NCBI GenBank assembly: GCA_030549495.1
Contig: JAUIRK010000859.1
Coordinates: 283,001 to 347,000 of the forward strand
DNA from: Nectonema munidae
Lineage: Eukaryota; Nematomorpha; Nectonematoida; Nectonematidae
Direction: 5' to 3'
DNA length: 64,000 nt
Both the position numbers and the translations under genes were made by a program. Below the pieces are notes generated by a model. That model saw only the letters and a program-made list of their open reading frames with translations. It ran no database searches and was not told the DNA's origin. Positions 23,611 through 35,040 of this stretch are shown here, in pieces; the first letter of the stretch is position 1; every line of letters starts with the position of its first letter.

Positions 23611-25133
23611 GGAAAGTAGGTTCCCAGCCTTCAAACTAATCATTTTCAATTTCGTCATCTTTAAAGTTTTTCTAGTCATCACCATCTTTTCAAACAATCA
23701 ATTTCATCTTCAACTACAGATATAAAAGTATCAGAGTCTGAAGAGGCTACTTTACTACACTTCTTCAGTTTTTAGCAACCTATCAAAGTTCGAAAGCAGT
23801 ATCAAGATTTTCTTTGAATACAATGAATTAAATTTATATAAAAGTTTATCCGTTTTTAAACTTGCACGATATTTGTATTTCAATCGATTTTGGCATGAAG
23901 TACACGCTCCGCTTCAGTTTGAAAATCGTAGCCTATTCCATCTTCGTTTGTTGTCCATTTGACACATTTCTATCTTTTCTTGTATATTGTATATTTTTCG
24001 ACAAAACGAGAATCTCTGTATAATGCTTTTTTTATCTTAATTGTTCTATCATTTTGTCTAGCAAAAAATGAGAACATGTTTCCTCCACATTTGAAATTAA
24101 AAATCGAACTTATTTCTTGGCAAATTTTTCACCGTTTCTACGAAGATGGCTCAACTCAAAAGGCTTAAAAACTGCTGTAGAATAAGTTTGCCTTTTAACA
24201 AAATGTTCCAAAAAATTCTGAATTCTTTACTTTCAAAATTAAAACTGTTAAAAAAATTCCTATTTATTACAAGCTATTTCAACAACTTCCAATCAATGGT
24301 ATTGTTATTGATTGAAAAGAAAATTTAATCTTAAGTTGAAAATTTTAATTAAATAGATAATTCAAAAATAATATATGAAGCCAATTAAATCTTAATTAAT
24401 TATTATTATTGAAAATTTTAGAGATTCATAATTTTTCTTTAGATTCAATCATTGTTATTATCAATAGGAAAAAATTTTCCGAAGTATGAAAAACATCAAT
24501 GTTTTATTGCCAATAAATTTTTTCTATTATGAAAAATCGTATCGCCGATTCTTAGAGGGAGCCAGATAAAAAGTTAAAAAACACTGCCATTATAAATTCG
24601 ACATTAATGCTTGTTTAAAATTAAATAAGGCAAATTTAATTATATTTAAAAAAAATAAGAAAATATAAAAAATTAAAACTCTATGGTAAAAAATTGGTTA
24701 TGTGATTTATGAAATTGACTTAATTTTTAAAATATAATTAAAGTTATGTTTTAAATCACTCCTTTCAATCAAAAGTAATCAGATAACCTTGTTCCGTAAG
24801 TTTACTTACTACATACTTCATTTTTGAGGATGTTTATTTACAAATATAAGTTGTATCAAGGAGTGATGCCATACCAGTAGCAAATTTCTTCAAGTTTTGG
24901 AATTCAGTTTCAGGTAAACAACCCTTTAACTATAATTAAACTGGCACAGCATTTAAGTTCCAATCAAATGGGCTCTAAAACAGAAAAATTTCATTCTCAC
25001 TTTATCCATATGTGAAAATCGTTCTGAAAAATGTTTATTCCAATCACAGATATTTTTTTACGAAAATCAAGAACTTGCAATAATTGTAGAGCAAAATTTT
25101 TTGGAACATTGAAAATGAGAAAAATCTTTCTTT

Positions 25134-25211
25134 AATGGTACCACCGGGGTGTTTTCATCGAAAAGGCACACTTTAGGTATCGAACCCAAGATCTTGAGTT
25201 ATCGAATCCAC
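25134..25211 (-). repeat. SINE fragment, copy 2
   Basis: It shares GGGGTGTTTTCATCG, TATCGAACCCAAGATC and TTGAGTTATCGAATCC with the copies at 36216 and 37210, with internal deletions. Confidence 0.6.
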
Positions 25212-26622
25212 ATTGATTTATCGATTTCACGAGTTAAAAAAAAATTTTTCTCGAAGTATCGATACTAGTTTTGGGGATGAGGGTGATCACTAAGTAGTAT
25301 TAGCAGTATTTAGAATTTGATACCTTTTAGGCCAGTATTATGAAACCTTGAATCCCCGCTGAATTAAATTACATTGTCATATTTTGCAATAAAAAGTACA
25401 TTAGTTTATTCCTTATAGAAGACAGGGTAAAGAATGCGGTCTTCTCGTTTGGGATGTTTTTAGAGCACAGCTTACAAGCAGCGATTCCTAGAGGGTTAAC
25501 TTCGTTATCACAGCCTATATGTGGAATGAGTGCGGATGGTTAATGGGGAATTTTTTTTACAAAAAGTGATGATATGTGTGTTTCAAAGTTAGATGTTTTA
25601 TGCAATCTTGTAATTATAAAGCCTGGGATGATATTAATCCAAAAAAAAGTTAAAAACTCTTTTAAAAAATGCGGCATATCAAATTCTTTAGATGGCACTG
25701 AATTTTGGAAATAGAATCAATTTGTGATCTGTATGATGACTGCCCTGTTAATTTGTCAAATGAATTTATTGGTCAAATGATGGCTTACGTTTGTATATAT
25801 TTTTTTAATTTAAATTTTAATAAAAAACCTCAATATCATAAAATAGGACATCGCCTTATGCGCAAAATATACCTTCTGGTTAAAACTATAAGATTAAAAG
25901 TTCATTTCGCCGTATACAGCTGGAAATACGCTATTTCCTTATATTCAAAGCTAAAGAGATAAATAAATGGCACATGTATTTTTTTGGCCTTGCATCTAAG
26001 ATTTTCTGAAGCCAACTGTTATTTTCGAATTCGACAAAAGCCCATATGCCACTCCATATGCGGCCTCAAAAATCGAGAAACCGTGCAAAATCTACCGATG
26101 CCAATTCATCCGTAAATCACTAGGACCGAGAGCTTAGGATCGTTAGCATTATTCAAGGGGGCTAGCCAAAATTGTTCGTTTCGTTTTGGCATTTCCCACT
26201 TCACTTTGTAGAAAGCTGGGATTAGCCATGTAAATCCTATTTTGGCAAAACAAAGAAATCATTTTATAAAGATAATGTGTCAACTTAGTCTGCTTTAATT
26301 TAATATATAAAATTTCATTGACATGAAAACAGACGATTAACCTAAAAATTCTGTTCCTTAAAGGTTAAAGTTTTTGATTCCAATTGCCAGTAATCTCTGG
26401 ATAAGAAAGTTTAGTGAGCGCTGCTTCGAATAAACGACATAATCATGATCAATTTTACATACTCTAGCTTTTTTTTGGTTACAATTATTGACTGTCCTGC
26501 TTTTAAATGCCTGAAATATTTTTTGTCATGAAACATTTCTTAGTTTTCTTAGTTTAGATTGATTTTTGTTTATGAAATAATTCGCGTAAACGCGAACACG
26601 CTAGCTAAAGAAGCCGTAAAAC

Positions 26623-28191
26623 ATGACTAACCTCAAATTCTTTACGCTGATTGGCCTAGAGATACATGCCCAAATTGCTTCCAAATTCAAGATTTTCAGT
26701 GGTAGTGTGTATGAGCACTCGTCTCCAGTCAACTCATTGCTCACATACTTTGACGCTGCACACCCCGGCACAATGCCAACACTGAACTACGATTGTGTGG
26801 TTAAGGGCGTTTCCCTGGCAAAGTACTTGTGCTGCAAAGTGAACCTGCGCTCAGTCTTCGAACGAAAGCACTACTTCTACCCCGATCTGCCATCCGGTTA
26901 CCAAATCACTCAAGAGCGTGAGCCCCTTGCTTCCGGAGGCCACCTGGAATTCCTTTACACTCCTCCCTTTGTCAAAAAGCCGATGAATCACACGCAGCGT
27001 GTTCACTTCAAGCGTCTTCAACTTGAACACGACTCTGGCAAGAGTGTGCACTCTAAGGAGCAGAACGTGTCCTACATCGACCTGAATCGTTGTGGAGTCG
27101 GTCTCATTGAAATTGTGACGGAGCCTGAGTTCAAGGATGAATGTGAGGTCATTGGCTTCTTGCAAGAACTGATCACCGTTCTGAAAGGATTAAACGTATG
27201 CGACTGCAATATGCACAATGGAGAGTTGCGGGTCGATGTCAACGTGAGTGTGCACCCTGTCAAAGGCGACCAAAATGCTATTTGCGAAGAAAAGAAAGGA
27301 CCAAAGTGTTTGGTAGAAGTCAAAAATCTGAACAGTTTAAGCGCCATCAGCCACGCCATCAAGTATGAAAGAGAGAGGCAGACGACATCGCTTCAGGCGG
27401 CGGATGGCGACGTCCATGCTGAAACACGTGGCTTCGACCCCACCACCAACACCACGCACTTCGTGAGACGCAAAGAAGCGTATGCAGATTACCGATTTTT
27501 GCCGGAGCCCGATCTGCCTCCACTCACACTTTTCACTTCCAGGCAAGTGCGCGTTGGCGAAGGCTCTGCCCAAGAGAAAGCAGTGAATGTGGACTTGGTG
27601 CCTTCCTTCTTCAACATGTTCGATAGACCGTGTTACAGATACACCTTTTGCAAATACATCTTGGGTTTGCCTTCTCCGAGTGCACACAACTTGGCGCTCA
27701 AGCATGCCTACTTCTCGTACTTCGTTGAATCTCTTTATGAAAAGGGGGTCTTTAGCGCGCCCTTTCGCCGATCAGCATTCACCCTTTATGGCGTCTTTAT
27801 GGTGCATCTGCTGCGCAACATAAAGGAGTTCAACAATGTGCAGCTTTGCGCCCCGAGTGCATTCACGCCCTACAATTTAGCAGAAGTAAGTGATCATTTC
27901 CAGAACGAACTTATCACGAAATCCACTGCAAACCATTTGATACGACTGAAGCTGGGTAATGATGGCAGAAGCATCAAAGAAATTATAGAGAAGGAAGAAT
28001 TTTCCATATGCCGTGATGAAGACAGAGCAAGAGGTGTGTGTGTTGAATACTTCAAACAAAATCCGAATCAGCTGAAGTCATTGAAAAAAGGCAAAGGAAA
28101 GAGTGCAGACAAAATCATTAAAAATATTTCCAAAGCATTTCATACCATTGAATTTTCTTTACTGTGCAATGTGTTCAAAGAATTTTGTTGA
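26623..28191 (+). CDS. GATB: Glutamyl-tRNA(Gln) amidotransferase subunit B, mitochondrial type, single exon
   Basis: This is a 522-residue GatB/PET112 protein (human GATB is 557). With GatA and GatC it converts mischarged Glu-tRNA(Gln) to Gln-tRNA(Gln) in mitochondria. Visible motifs are the opening GLEIHAQIASK near residue 11, GTMPTLN, RKHYFYPDLPSGYQITQ, the family signature DLNRCGVGLIEIVTEPE around residues 151-167, DYRFLPEPDLPP from residue 289, and a C-terminal YqeY-like tail (SADKIIKNI). An in-frame TAA two codons before the ATG fixes this start within the exon. The usual mitochondrial presequence is then missing: the catalytic fold begins about seven residues in. Either a leader exon lies upstream or import uses another signal. 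The sequence is visibly richer in G/C and C-ending codons than its surroundings. AATAAA follows the stop at once (28195-28200). Confidence 0.95.
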   Translation: MTNLKFFTLIGLEIHAQIASKFKIFSGSVYEHSSPVNSLLTYFDAAHPGTMPTLNYDCVVKGVSLAKYLCCKVNLRSVFERKHYFYPDLPSGYQITQEREPLASGGHLEFLYTPPFVKKPMNHTQRVHFKRLQLEHDSGKSVHSKEQNVSYIDLNRCGVGLIEIVTEPEFKDECEVIGFLQELITVLKGLNVCDCNMHNGELRVDVNVSVHPVKGDQNAICEEKKGPKCLVEVKNLNSLSAISHAIKYERERQTTSLQAADGDVHAETRGFDPTTNTTHFVRRKEAYADYRFLPEPDLPPLTLFTSRQVRVGEGSAQEKAVNVDLVPSFFNMFDRPCYRYTFCKYILGLPSPSAHNLALKHAYFSYFVESLYEKGVFSAPFRRSAFTLYGVFMVHLLRNIKEFNNVQLCAPSAFTPYNLAEVSDHFQNELITKSTANHLIRLKLGNDGRSIKEIIEKEEFSICRDEDRARGVCVEYFKQNPNQLKSLKKGKGKSADKIIKNISKAFHTIEFSLLCNVFKEFC

Positions 28192-28194
28192 AAA

Positions 28195-28200
28195 AATAAA
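28195..28200 (+). terminator. Poly(A) signal of GATB
   Basis: AATAAA starts four bases after the GATB stop codon, which implies a very short 3' UTR. Confidence 0.6.
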
Positions 28201-29877
28201 TACTTTTTTATTCATCTTTTGGCTTTGCAACTTCTTACTTTTTGAGGACGAATAACCTCTAACATATATTTTATTATTAATAAGTTGAAAATAATTAACT
28301 TCAATTATATTCAAACAAAATGTAACTAATTATGACAGAATTAACACAATTATAGTAATAAAATTCCACATAGTTTTTAGACATGCTGAATAAATAGTTT
28401 CTTTTTCATCATCTTTTCTTGCACTAAAATGATATCTGCATTTAACACATCCTTTACTTGTTTCAAAAATATTTTTCTGTCTTCATTCAATGTGTTCTTC
28501 AATCATAGATTTACTAAATTCAAACAAGTATACTCGGGGTGATTTATGCACAATAATAATTACAACTATTGTTTTATGAATAAAGAAATAAGAAAAGAGA
28601 ATGATCTTTAGACCCACATCAATGTCTTCTTCTTAAAAATATTTTAGACAAATCTAGTTGTTATTGTTGTTGTTTGCCCCTTGATTACACTATCCTATTA
28701 TTATCAGTGTATTCAATCAGTTCGTTACAGAGAAGAAAAAATAATTAAATTTGCTATAATGAGCTGAGGGAGTATTACTACTACGAGTAAATGCTCTCAG
28801 GAAAAATTATAGAATTTTGTTGCACTTTCGTAGCAGCAATGACACAGATCTAGTCATTTTTTATTTTAAAAAGTTATTGTTAATTTGGACATCATCAGAC
28901 AAAAAATGAAAAAAATAACGTTTTTTAAAGCATTTCATACTTTTCAAAATTATATATATTTGGTCTCCTCTCCGATAGACACAAAATTTATCTTAGCTAT
29001 TCGGTTCACCATATATTTGTCATGGCCCAAATGAAAAGCTTGTGTGATTGCCAATTGTACCGTAACAAATGCCAATCTTCAAATGTACCGTGAAAATTTT
29101 ATTCATATTTTGGTAAGTATTCTGGAAAATAGCACATCTTTTTCCATTTTATTTTTTGGTGATTTTTTTATTTTTCTATAATCAATTTTTCTTAATGGGA
29201 ATTTTGAAATACTTAGCATTGAAATTTTTTTTATTTTAAAGTACAATAATTTCTAACATTTAGAATTTTATCATGAAATTTTTTTAGAATACTGTGTAAT
29301 TATACTTATCATTGTAATTCTTTGAAATTTATAGTTACTTTTTTTTAAAAGTATACACTCAAATCCGTATTAAGAGACCACTCAAGAGAAGGGACACATG
29401 TTATCTCTGATGACATGTGGTAATAAGCTCAATTGCTGTCGATTGGAAGAATTGGAAATTGGTCGTTATAGACATCTGGTCAAATTTTATCGTTTGATTT
29501 GAATCATCTAATAAATAACTTTCTTTTATACAGAGAAATGAAAAAATTGTTTTGTGTCCTTAAAAAATATTTTTCCTTGGTGTCTCGATACATTAGCCGA
29601 GCATACCAAATTCTCATTTGTACCACCACACATCCGATTTTAAAAGCAAATAACATATTTATATGTAAAATTAAAAGGCATTGTTTCACACAGACGCTTT
29701 TTAGTGGGATAAAGTGAGTTAATCCTTTAACGCCATTTCATTGAGTTCTTTTATAACGTAAGCAGAAGAAAGGCTTAAAGTTGGGTACATGCTTTTATTT
29801 GGAACTGTGAACAAAGAAATTTATACCTTTTACATTATCAAATATTATCTTTAGGTAAAAAAAATTGTAAAGCCTTC
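28201..29877. other. Intergenic spacer, AT-rich
   Basis: No gene recognised. At about 29355, after a TA dinucleotide, CACTCAAATCCGTATTAAGA resembles the ends of the pogo/Tigger element at 57348-59761. Its partner end was not found. The RUN-FYVE gene promoter should lie in the last part of this stretch. Confidence 0.45.
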
Positions 29878-31809
29878 ATGGAAGTTTTATTTCAACCTAC
29901 CTCATTGATTTCGTTGCCTCCATCCGCGATTTCGACTCAGAGGCGTTGTTTGCTGCTGATTGCTAAGCTCATCTTGAAGCAGATTGTTCACGATCCGAGC
30001 CAGCAATTGAATAATTTCTTGCCTCAAAGTCCTCATATCCAAAATCTCTTCTTCCTGATATACACAATTCTCCTCCATCGCAATAAAAACGCTTTGACTC
30101 TAAAGGAATTGTGGAGTGTGATTTGCCAAAGTACATCAAATTGGAGTGAGGAAAAGTTGGCAGAGTCATCCACAGCCACAAATCTTTTTTCACATCTTTG
30201 CACATATGGCGCCAAAATTAGAGGCATCCTCAAATACGCCATGATGCAGAAGAAGCTGGGCGCATTTGTACAAGCTCTGGCAGACGATGAAGATAACTTG
30301 CGCAAAGTTTATCTTGGCGGAGCTTTCATACTTTGTGAAGAAGGAGCCATTTTAGCTGATTTGCTTAAACAAGTGAACTTTATAGACTTCAATTATTGCT
30401 TGAAAGACGATGACTTAGACAATGAAGTGCCGATTATTGATTTGAGTCTCTATATCAAATGCAATACCCCCGCCATCGATGACAGAACTATCCCTGATAC
30501 TTCCTACTTTGAAGGTGACAAAAGCATGGGGTGGTTGAGAGAACAAAAGCACTACCTGGAAGAAGTGAATAGTCATTTGAAATTTTTGAATGAAAACTCC
30601 ATCAAACAGATTGATGCGTTGTCAAAAGAAGTAGAATTGTTGAAAATGCGGACCAAAAAACTAGACGATAATAATGCTGAATTGAATAAGCTGAATCGAT
30701 GTTTGATTGACTTGATCGGCGTTCAAACACTGAGTATGCAGCAGGATTCAATGTTTACATGTAAAAATGAAAGTAAAGATTCGCTAAATGATGCCATTAC
30801 TTGGCCCTTGACGTCAGAGAAGGAAGCAATAGATAGAGATGATAATGGGAACACTGCTGATGGTGTTGATAAAGCGATTGTAACATCGTCATCTGTCAAT
30901 CCCCAACTTTCCGATCCAAAATACGTTCAAGAACTCACTTACACGATGAAAATACAGCGTGAATTCAAATCTGTGCTTGCCCGAAATAAAGAACTCGAAT
31001 CAGAAGTTGGCTCACTAAAAAGTAGGATTTTTGAAAAGAATGCCAGCACAGAAGTTCTCAGAAAACAGCTCCAAGATGTAAAATGCATGAATGTGGAGTT
31101 GTATGATAAGTACACAATCAGTGAAATGTCTCTAAGGCACAAAAATGAGCTTGTTGAAAAGCTTGAAGAAAACTTGCGCGAGCATGCTAAGAAGATTAAT
31201 CAAATGAATGCTGAGCGGATGAGCGCTAAAAAGGAAATGAGCGAAAGAGTTCAAGCGGTGAAGCAGGCCGAAAAACGAGAAAAAGACGTGAACTCCGAAT
31301 TACTCAATCTAAAGTCTAGATTCTCTTCCCTCCAAGCAGAAATGCTAGCTTTTCGAAAGCAGTATGAGAGCATTGTGCAAGAAAATTCTTTGCTCTGTGA
31401 AACGCGAAAGAACAACGAGTTTTTGCATCAAAGAAACTGTGAACTCAAGCGCATTTGTCAAGAACAAGAAAAGGCGTTGATTGAATTGAGTAGTCAACTC
31501 AAGAATACGTATCTTGAAAACGACAGCATAAAGGAGTCGATGTTGATGGCGGGAGGCGGACAGGAAAACGCTGCTGCTGTGTTTTCAGACTTTTGCTGGC
31601 AAAGTGATAAAGACTGCGTTGAGTGTTTTCAGTGCAAGAATGCGTTCAGCCTTTCTAAGAGAAAGCATCATTGCCGCAAGTGCGGCAGAATATTTTGTAA
31701 TTTGTGCTCTAGCAAATCCTCCTTTATCAAAGTGTTGGGAAGACATGCCAGAGTGTGTGATAACTGCTATAATTCAACCATCTCTACCGATAGTGTCAAT
31801 TCCGCATGA
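29878..31809 (+). CDS. RUN and FYVE domain protein (RUFY-like), single exon
   Basis: 643 residues. The N-terminal part (about 25-190) reads as a RUN domain, which in RUFY proteins binds small GTPases or kinesin/dynein-linked partners. The middle (about 225-545) is a long charged, heptad-rich coiled coil. Residues about 570-633 form a FYVE zinc finger that binds PI3P on early endosomes: WQSDKDCVECFQC begins at W574, followed by KRKHHCRKCGRIFCNLC and RVCDNC, so the WxxD, R(R/K)HHCR and RVC signatures are essentially present (the first as WQSD). The order RUN, coiled coil, FYVE is that of RUFY1/2; which paralogue is uncertain. The whole gene is one open frame, while vertebrate RUFY genes have many introns. 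No 3' splice pattern or poly(A) tract beside it marks a young retrocopy. It shares endosomal biology with DNAJC13 at 9,563, but I see no sign of co-regulation. Confidence 0.9.
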   Translation: MEVLFQPTSLISLPPSAISTQRRCLLLIAKLILKQIVHDPSQQLNNFLPQSPHIQNLFFLIYTILLHRNKNALTLKELWSVICQSTSNWSEEKLAESSTATNLFSHLCTYGAKIRGILKYAMMQKKLGAFVQALADDEDNLRKVYLGGAFILCEEGAILADLLKQVNFIDFNYCLKDDDLDNEVPIIDLSLYIKCNTPAIDDRTIPDTSYFEGDKSMGWLREQKHYLEEVNSHLKFLNENSIKQIDALSKEVELLKMRTKKLDDNNAELNKLNRCLIDLIGVQTLSMQQDSMFTCKNESKDSLNDAITWPLTSEKEAIDRDDNGNTADGVDKAIVTSSSVNPQLSDPKYVQELTYTMKIQREFKSVLARNKELESEVGSLKSRIFEKNASTEVLRKQLQDVKCMNVELYDKYTISEMSLRHKNELVEKLEENLREHAKKINQMNAERMSAKKEMSERVQAVKQAEKREKDVNSELLNLKSRFSSLQAEMLAFRKQYESIVQENSLLCETRKNNEFLHQRNCELKRICQEQEKALIELSSQLKNTYLENDSIKESMLMAGGGQENAAAVFSDFCWQSDKDCVECFQCKNAFSLSKRKHHCRKCGRIFCNLCSSKSSFIKVLGRHARVCDNCYNSTISTDSVNSA

Positions 31810-32707
31810 CATCGTGTGCCTTCTGGTTTATAAGAAGATGAGGGTTGAAGATTTCATTCTTGCCAGATTCCTCCTACTCAGTGATGAAACGAATAACAAC
31901 TTTATAAAGTATAACCCCAGAGTTTATTTTACACCATTATATTTATTGAGAAAAATTCAGACAATGATCTTTAATTTGTTTTTTTAAATTATTGATGGTA
32001 TATTTTTTCTATTCAAATTATATTTCCAATCAACGTGTGATTGAATAAACTTTCTGATACTATAAACCTTGCTCATATATAAATATTTGACGATCTCAAC
32101 GTAAAGTAGATTTGATATCTCAACTTTTGGCAAGCGCGTTACATTTGCAATGCATTTTGGCTGAGAATCTTTATCCATCAGTCCATGAAAACGTTTTCCA
32201 GAGACGAATACAAATTTTATTTTCCTTCTTTTGTTCTTAGTCAAAATATCGAGGGACAAAACACTATTAAACTCTTGCCTTTTGAAAGGACAAACAATTC
32301 AAAGTGCTAGATCAGTGTTTCCCAAACTTTCATACCAAACGCCCGTTTAGACGATATTAATTAGACCACATTATTTCAAGAAAACGCCCCTTAATCAAAA
32401 AATATATTTTGTTTCAGGATAAAAAAATAAATAGACATAAATACCTTAAAAGTTTGGTGTTTATCTTCAAAATTAAAAGGTCTGGTTCGATATTAAATTC
32501 TGACATCATACTCTAAAATCATCTACACGCTTTCTTTCATTGCTTAAAATTTTTTACACCACTAAATCCAATTTCTACGATACAATTTGTGGATAAGCTT
32601 AAAGATATTTTAGTGACTTCCATGGGAAAAGAATTTAAACTTTTTTTGATATCCAAAATTTGTAGCTACTTATTTAGATTATTTTTAAAAGTAGCTTTCA
32701 TATAAAT

Positions 32708-33355
32708 CAGGGATGTCCAACTAAAACAAGCAGCGGGCCATTTAGAAAAGTTATTGGACACGGTCGGGCCGCACCTATTTAAAAAAATAACAATAATTTT
32801 TTTATAAAATATTTATCAGAAACTTTTTTATCCTGATTACTGATTATCACAATTTTTATGAAAATTAAACATAAAATGAGTAGTTAATTGAAAGAGTTAT
32901 TTTTATTTATAAAAGCTGTCTCTCACTTTTACAAATAATTCAAATTCAAATTTTTCAAATGAAAACATTGGGATTAATGTGTCAATACGCTATTTTATAT
33001 TAAGTGAATTAATACTTGTAATCTATTTACAGTTCACTTGTATCATTGAGAGCTTCTTTGAAATCTTTTGTCTTTTGCCAAAACGTCAATTTGTGGTTTG
33101 ATTTTATTTGATGCAGCTATCCGTAGAGAAGATTTTAAGTAAATATAAGTAAAAAACCTTGAAATAAAAGTTAGAAAAAATTTGTTTAAGCTCCAATGAT
33201 ATTTTAAAAATCATAATCCTATCTATATTTTGATAGAAACTGTTTTTATAACAAATTTGTTGAAATTTTTATAAACTAATATCTATATAATTTAACATCA
33301 ACCTTATCTCATTTTCTTAGAGGGCCGCATGCGGCCCGCGTGTTGGACACCCCTG
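32708..33355. mobile_element. 648-bp non-autonomous hAT element with perfect 8-bp duplication
   Basis: It begins CAGGGATGTCCAAC and ends with the reverse complement of CAGGGGTGTCCAAC (13 of 14 match). It is flanked on both sides by ATATAAAT (32700-32707 and 33356-33363). GGGCC-rich blocks lie just inside both ends (AGCGGGCCATTTAG, GCATGCGGCCCGCG). Type of end and duplication length place it in hAT. The interior is AT-rich with no transposase. Confidence 0.9.
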
Positions 33356-33813
33356 ATATAAATGATACAAAAGATTTCTTTGTTTCTAATACCTGATATT
33401 TGTTATTCCTTTCAGGGGCGCTACCCTCCACTGTTCTAGAAGAAAAAAATGTACTTTTAACCATTTGATGATCATATCAGTATAACAAGAATTCAAAATC
33501 TGTTTTAAATATATAAAATTGCATTGAAAATGGAGGCAGACAAATTAGTCTTAAAAATTGTCCTCCTGAAAGTGTTCAAGATCAATTGCTGAAGAAAATA
33601 ACCATACTAAATAAATAGCTAATGACTGCCGCCTATCAAATTTATTAACAATACTAACTGAGTCCAAGTTTTATAACATGGATATTTCTAGAAGATTAGA
33701 AAGAGTTGGTTTAAGATGCCTTATATTTAGAATTTGGTCGAAGGGGATCATTATTGTTTAAATTATTGTGAGAGAGGGACGAAATTTTTTATAGCTTTTT
33801 CTCATTAAGAATT

Positions 33814-34083
33814 GTTCTAATTAATTATACTAATTATTATGTTTCTATTCTTTTGACGAAAGCGCCTTTTTCTTTTAATTTTTTCTAAAGAAACCACATA
33901 TCTGTAGATTGCGAATTTTATCTTCTATTAAAAACAGATGCGTCAAGAGTTCTAATTAATTATACTAATTATTATGTTTCTATTCTTTTGACGAAAGCGC
34001 CTTTTTCTATTAATTTTTTCTAAAGAAATCACATATCTGTAGATTGCAAATTTTATCTTCTATTAAAAACAGATGCGTCAAGA
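33814..34083. repeat. 135-bp tandem duplication, two copies
   Basis: Copies 33814-33948 and 33949-34083 are head to tail and differ at three positions (about 98% identity), so the duplication is recent. The unit holds TTTTGACGAAAGCGCC and AAAACAGATGCGTCAAGA. Outside the pair I see no third copy in the window. Confidence 0.93.
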
Positions 34084-34142
34084 ATTTTGAATCTCTATTA
34101 GCTTTTATTGATCTTTCCATACTTTTTCGCAAATACAAAGTC

Positions 34143-34200
34143 AAACCATCGATAAAATGTTTAAATACATCAATCAGGTTGGACTTTTTTAAAAAATATT
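34143..34200 (+). repeat. 58-bp repeat block, copy 2
   Basis: 57 of 58 positions match the reverse complement of 22930-22987. It lies 60 bp past the 135-bp tandem pair, and an open frame runs from 34044 through it to 34271, which may be a transposase scrap. Confidence 0.8.
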
Positions 34201-34559
34201 CAGAAAAGCGTTTTCTTTTTATCAAAGCTACTGAATTAAATTTAACTGTGCTTATTTCAAGCAATGCTTAAATAAGTTGCATTCATAAAAAGTTATTTCA
34301 TATGTACCTGCCATAATACCATCTCCACAACAGTTCGTCTTAGAGGAGAAGATTAATAGGATGATGTGTACTTGGCATCAAAAAGTAGAAACGTATTGAA
34401 AGTCCTATCGTAAACCCAACCTACTGCAACTCGCTGCGATCACTTAGAGGCATTAATAGTGAAATGATGATGATATATATTATATATGGTAGGAAAGCAG
34501 TGTTTTTTTATATAACATTTTAAATCTTCTCTCGCGCCTTTAATATTTATGGTCTAAAA

Positions 34560-35040
34560 CATTGGTTCCCAAACTGTGGGCCATCGCCCCCTGGGGGCCA
34601 TAAAGCAAAATTTAAGGGGCCATAATCTGAGGCTATGCAATATACATAAATAAAACCTACGTTGTGCTTTAAGTGAAACAAAACCAAGAATCAAGAAGCT
34701 TGTCGATAATCTGCAACATCACACTGAGTAGAATTGTCTCCCAACTAGAGCACTTAATTGTTACAATGTTATCAAATTTGTAAGATTCAAAGATTAAATC
34801 ACAGCGTAGGATTAATAAACTTTTTCCATCCAGTGGATTTTCTATGTTTCCTTATTTGTTTTTGCTTATTCTTGAAACACCTTTTAGCAAAATGCCCTTT
34901 TTAATTAATCTTATGATTATAATTGTTAGAAACTATAGTAGACAGTCACGGTATTCACTGGCTATGATTGTTGTGGGGGCCATAGACAAGAATCATGTAT
35001 GAAAAGTGGGTAACGATCAGAAAAAGTTTGGGAACCACTG
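34560..35040. mobile_element. 481-bp hAT-type non-autonomous element
   Basis: The left end CATTGGTTCCCAAACTGTGG and the right end AGTTTGGGAACCACTG are inverted (15 of 16). GGGGGCCATA blocks lie inside both. CTAAAA directly flanks each side, a partial remnant of a target duplication. No coding content. Confidence 0.8.

Larger units (their letters stand above)
16289..26622. other. 10-kb spacer rich in decayed repeats, no gene recognised
   Basis: No host gene found on either strand. The stretch contains hAT-type miniature elements, LINE and hAT transposase scraps, two SINE pieces, a foldback and C/G homopolymer runs, listed separately. The open frame 25705-25962 has no recognisable motif. Between these items I see only AT-rich sequence. 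Confidence 0.5.

Noticed and set aside
25705-25962. Open frame of 85 codons as a possible gene
   Set aside because: No family motif, AT-driven composition and no splice context.
26851-28059. Minus-strand and alternate-frame open stretches over GATB, including 27337-27705 and 27587-27823
   Set aside because: They are shadows of GATB; the GATB frame carries all the family motifs.
9563-31809. DNAJC13 and RUN-FYVE gene as an endosomal gene cluster
   Set aside because: They are on opposite strands, 13 kb apart, with GATB between; shared location can be chance and no shared control element is visible.
31604-31987. Alternate-frame open stretch over the FYVE finger end
   Set aside because: The main frame carries the complete zinc-ligand pattern and stop at 31809; this is a frame shadow.
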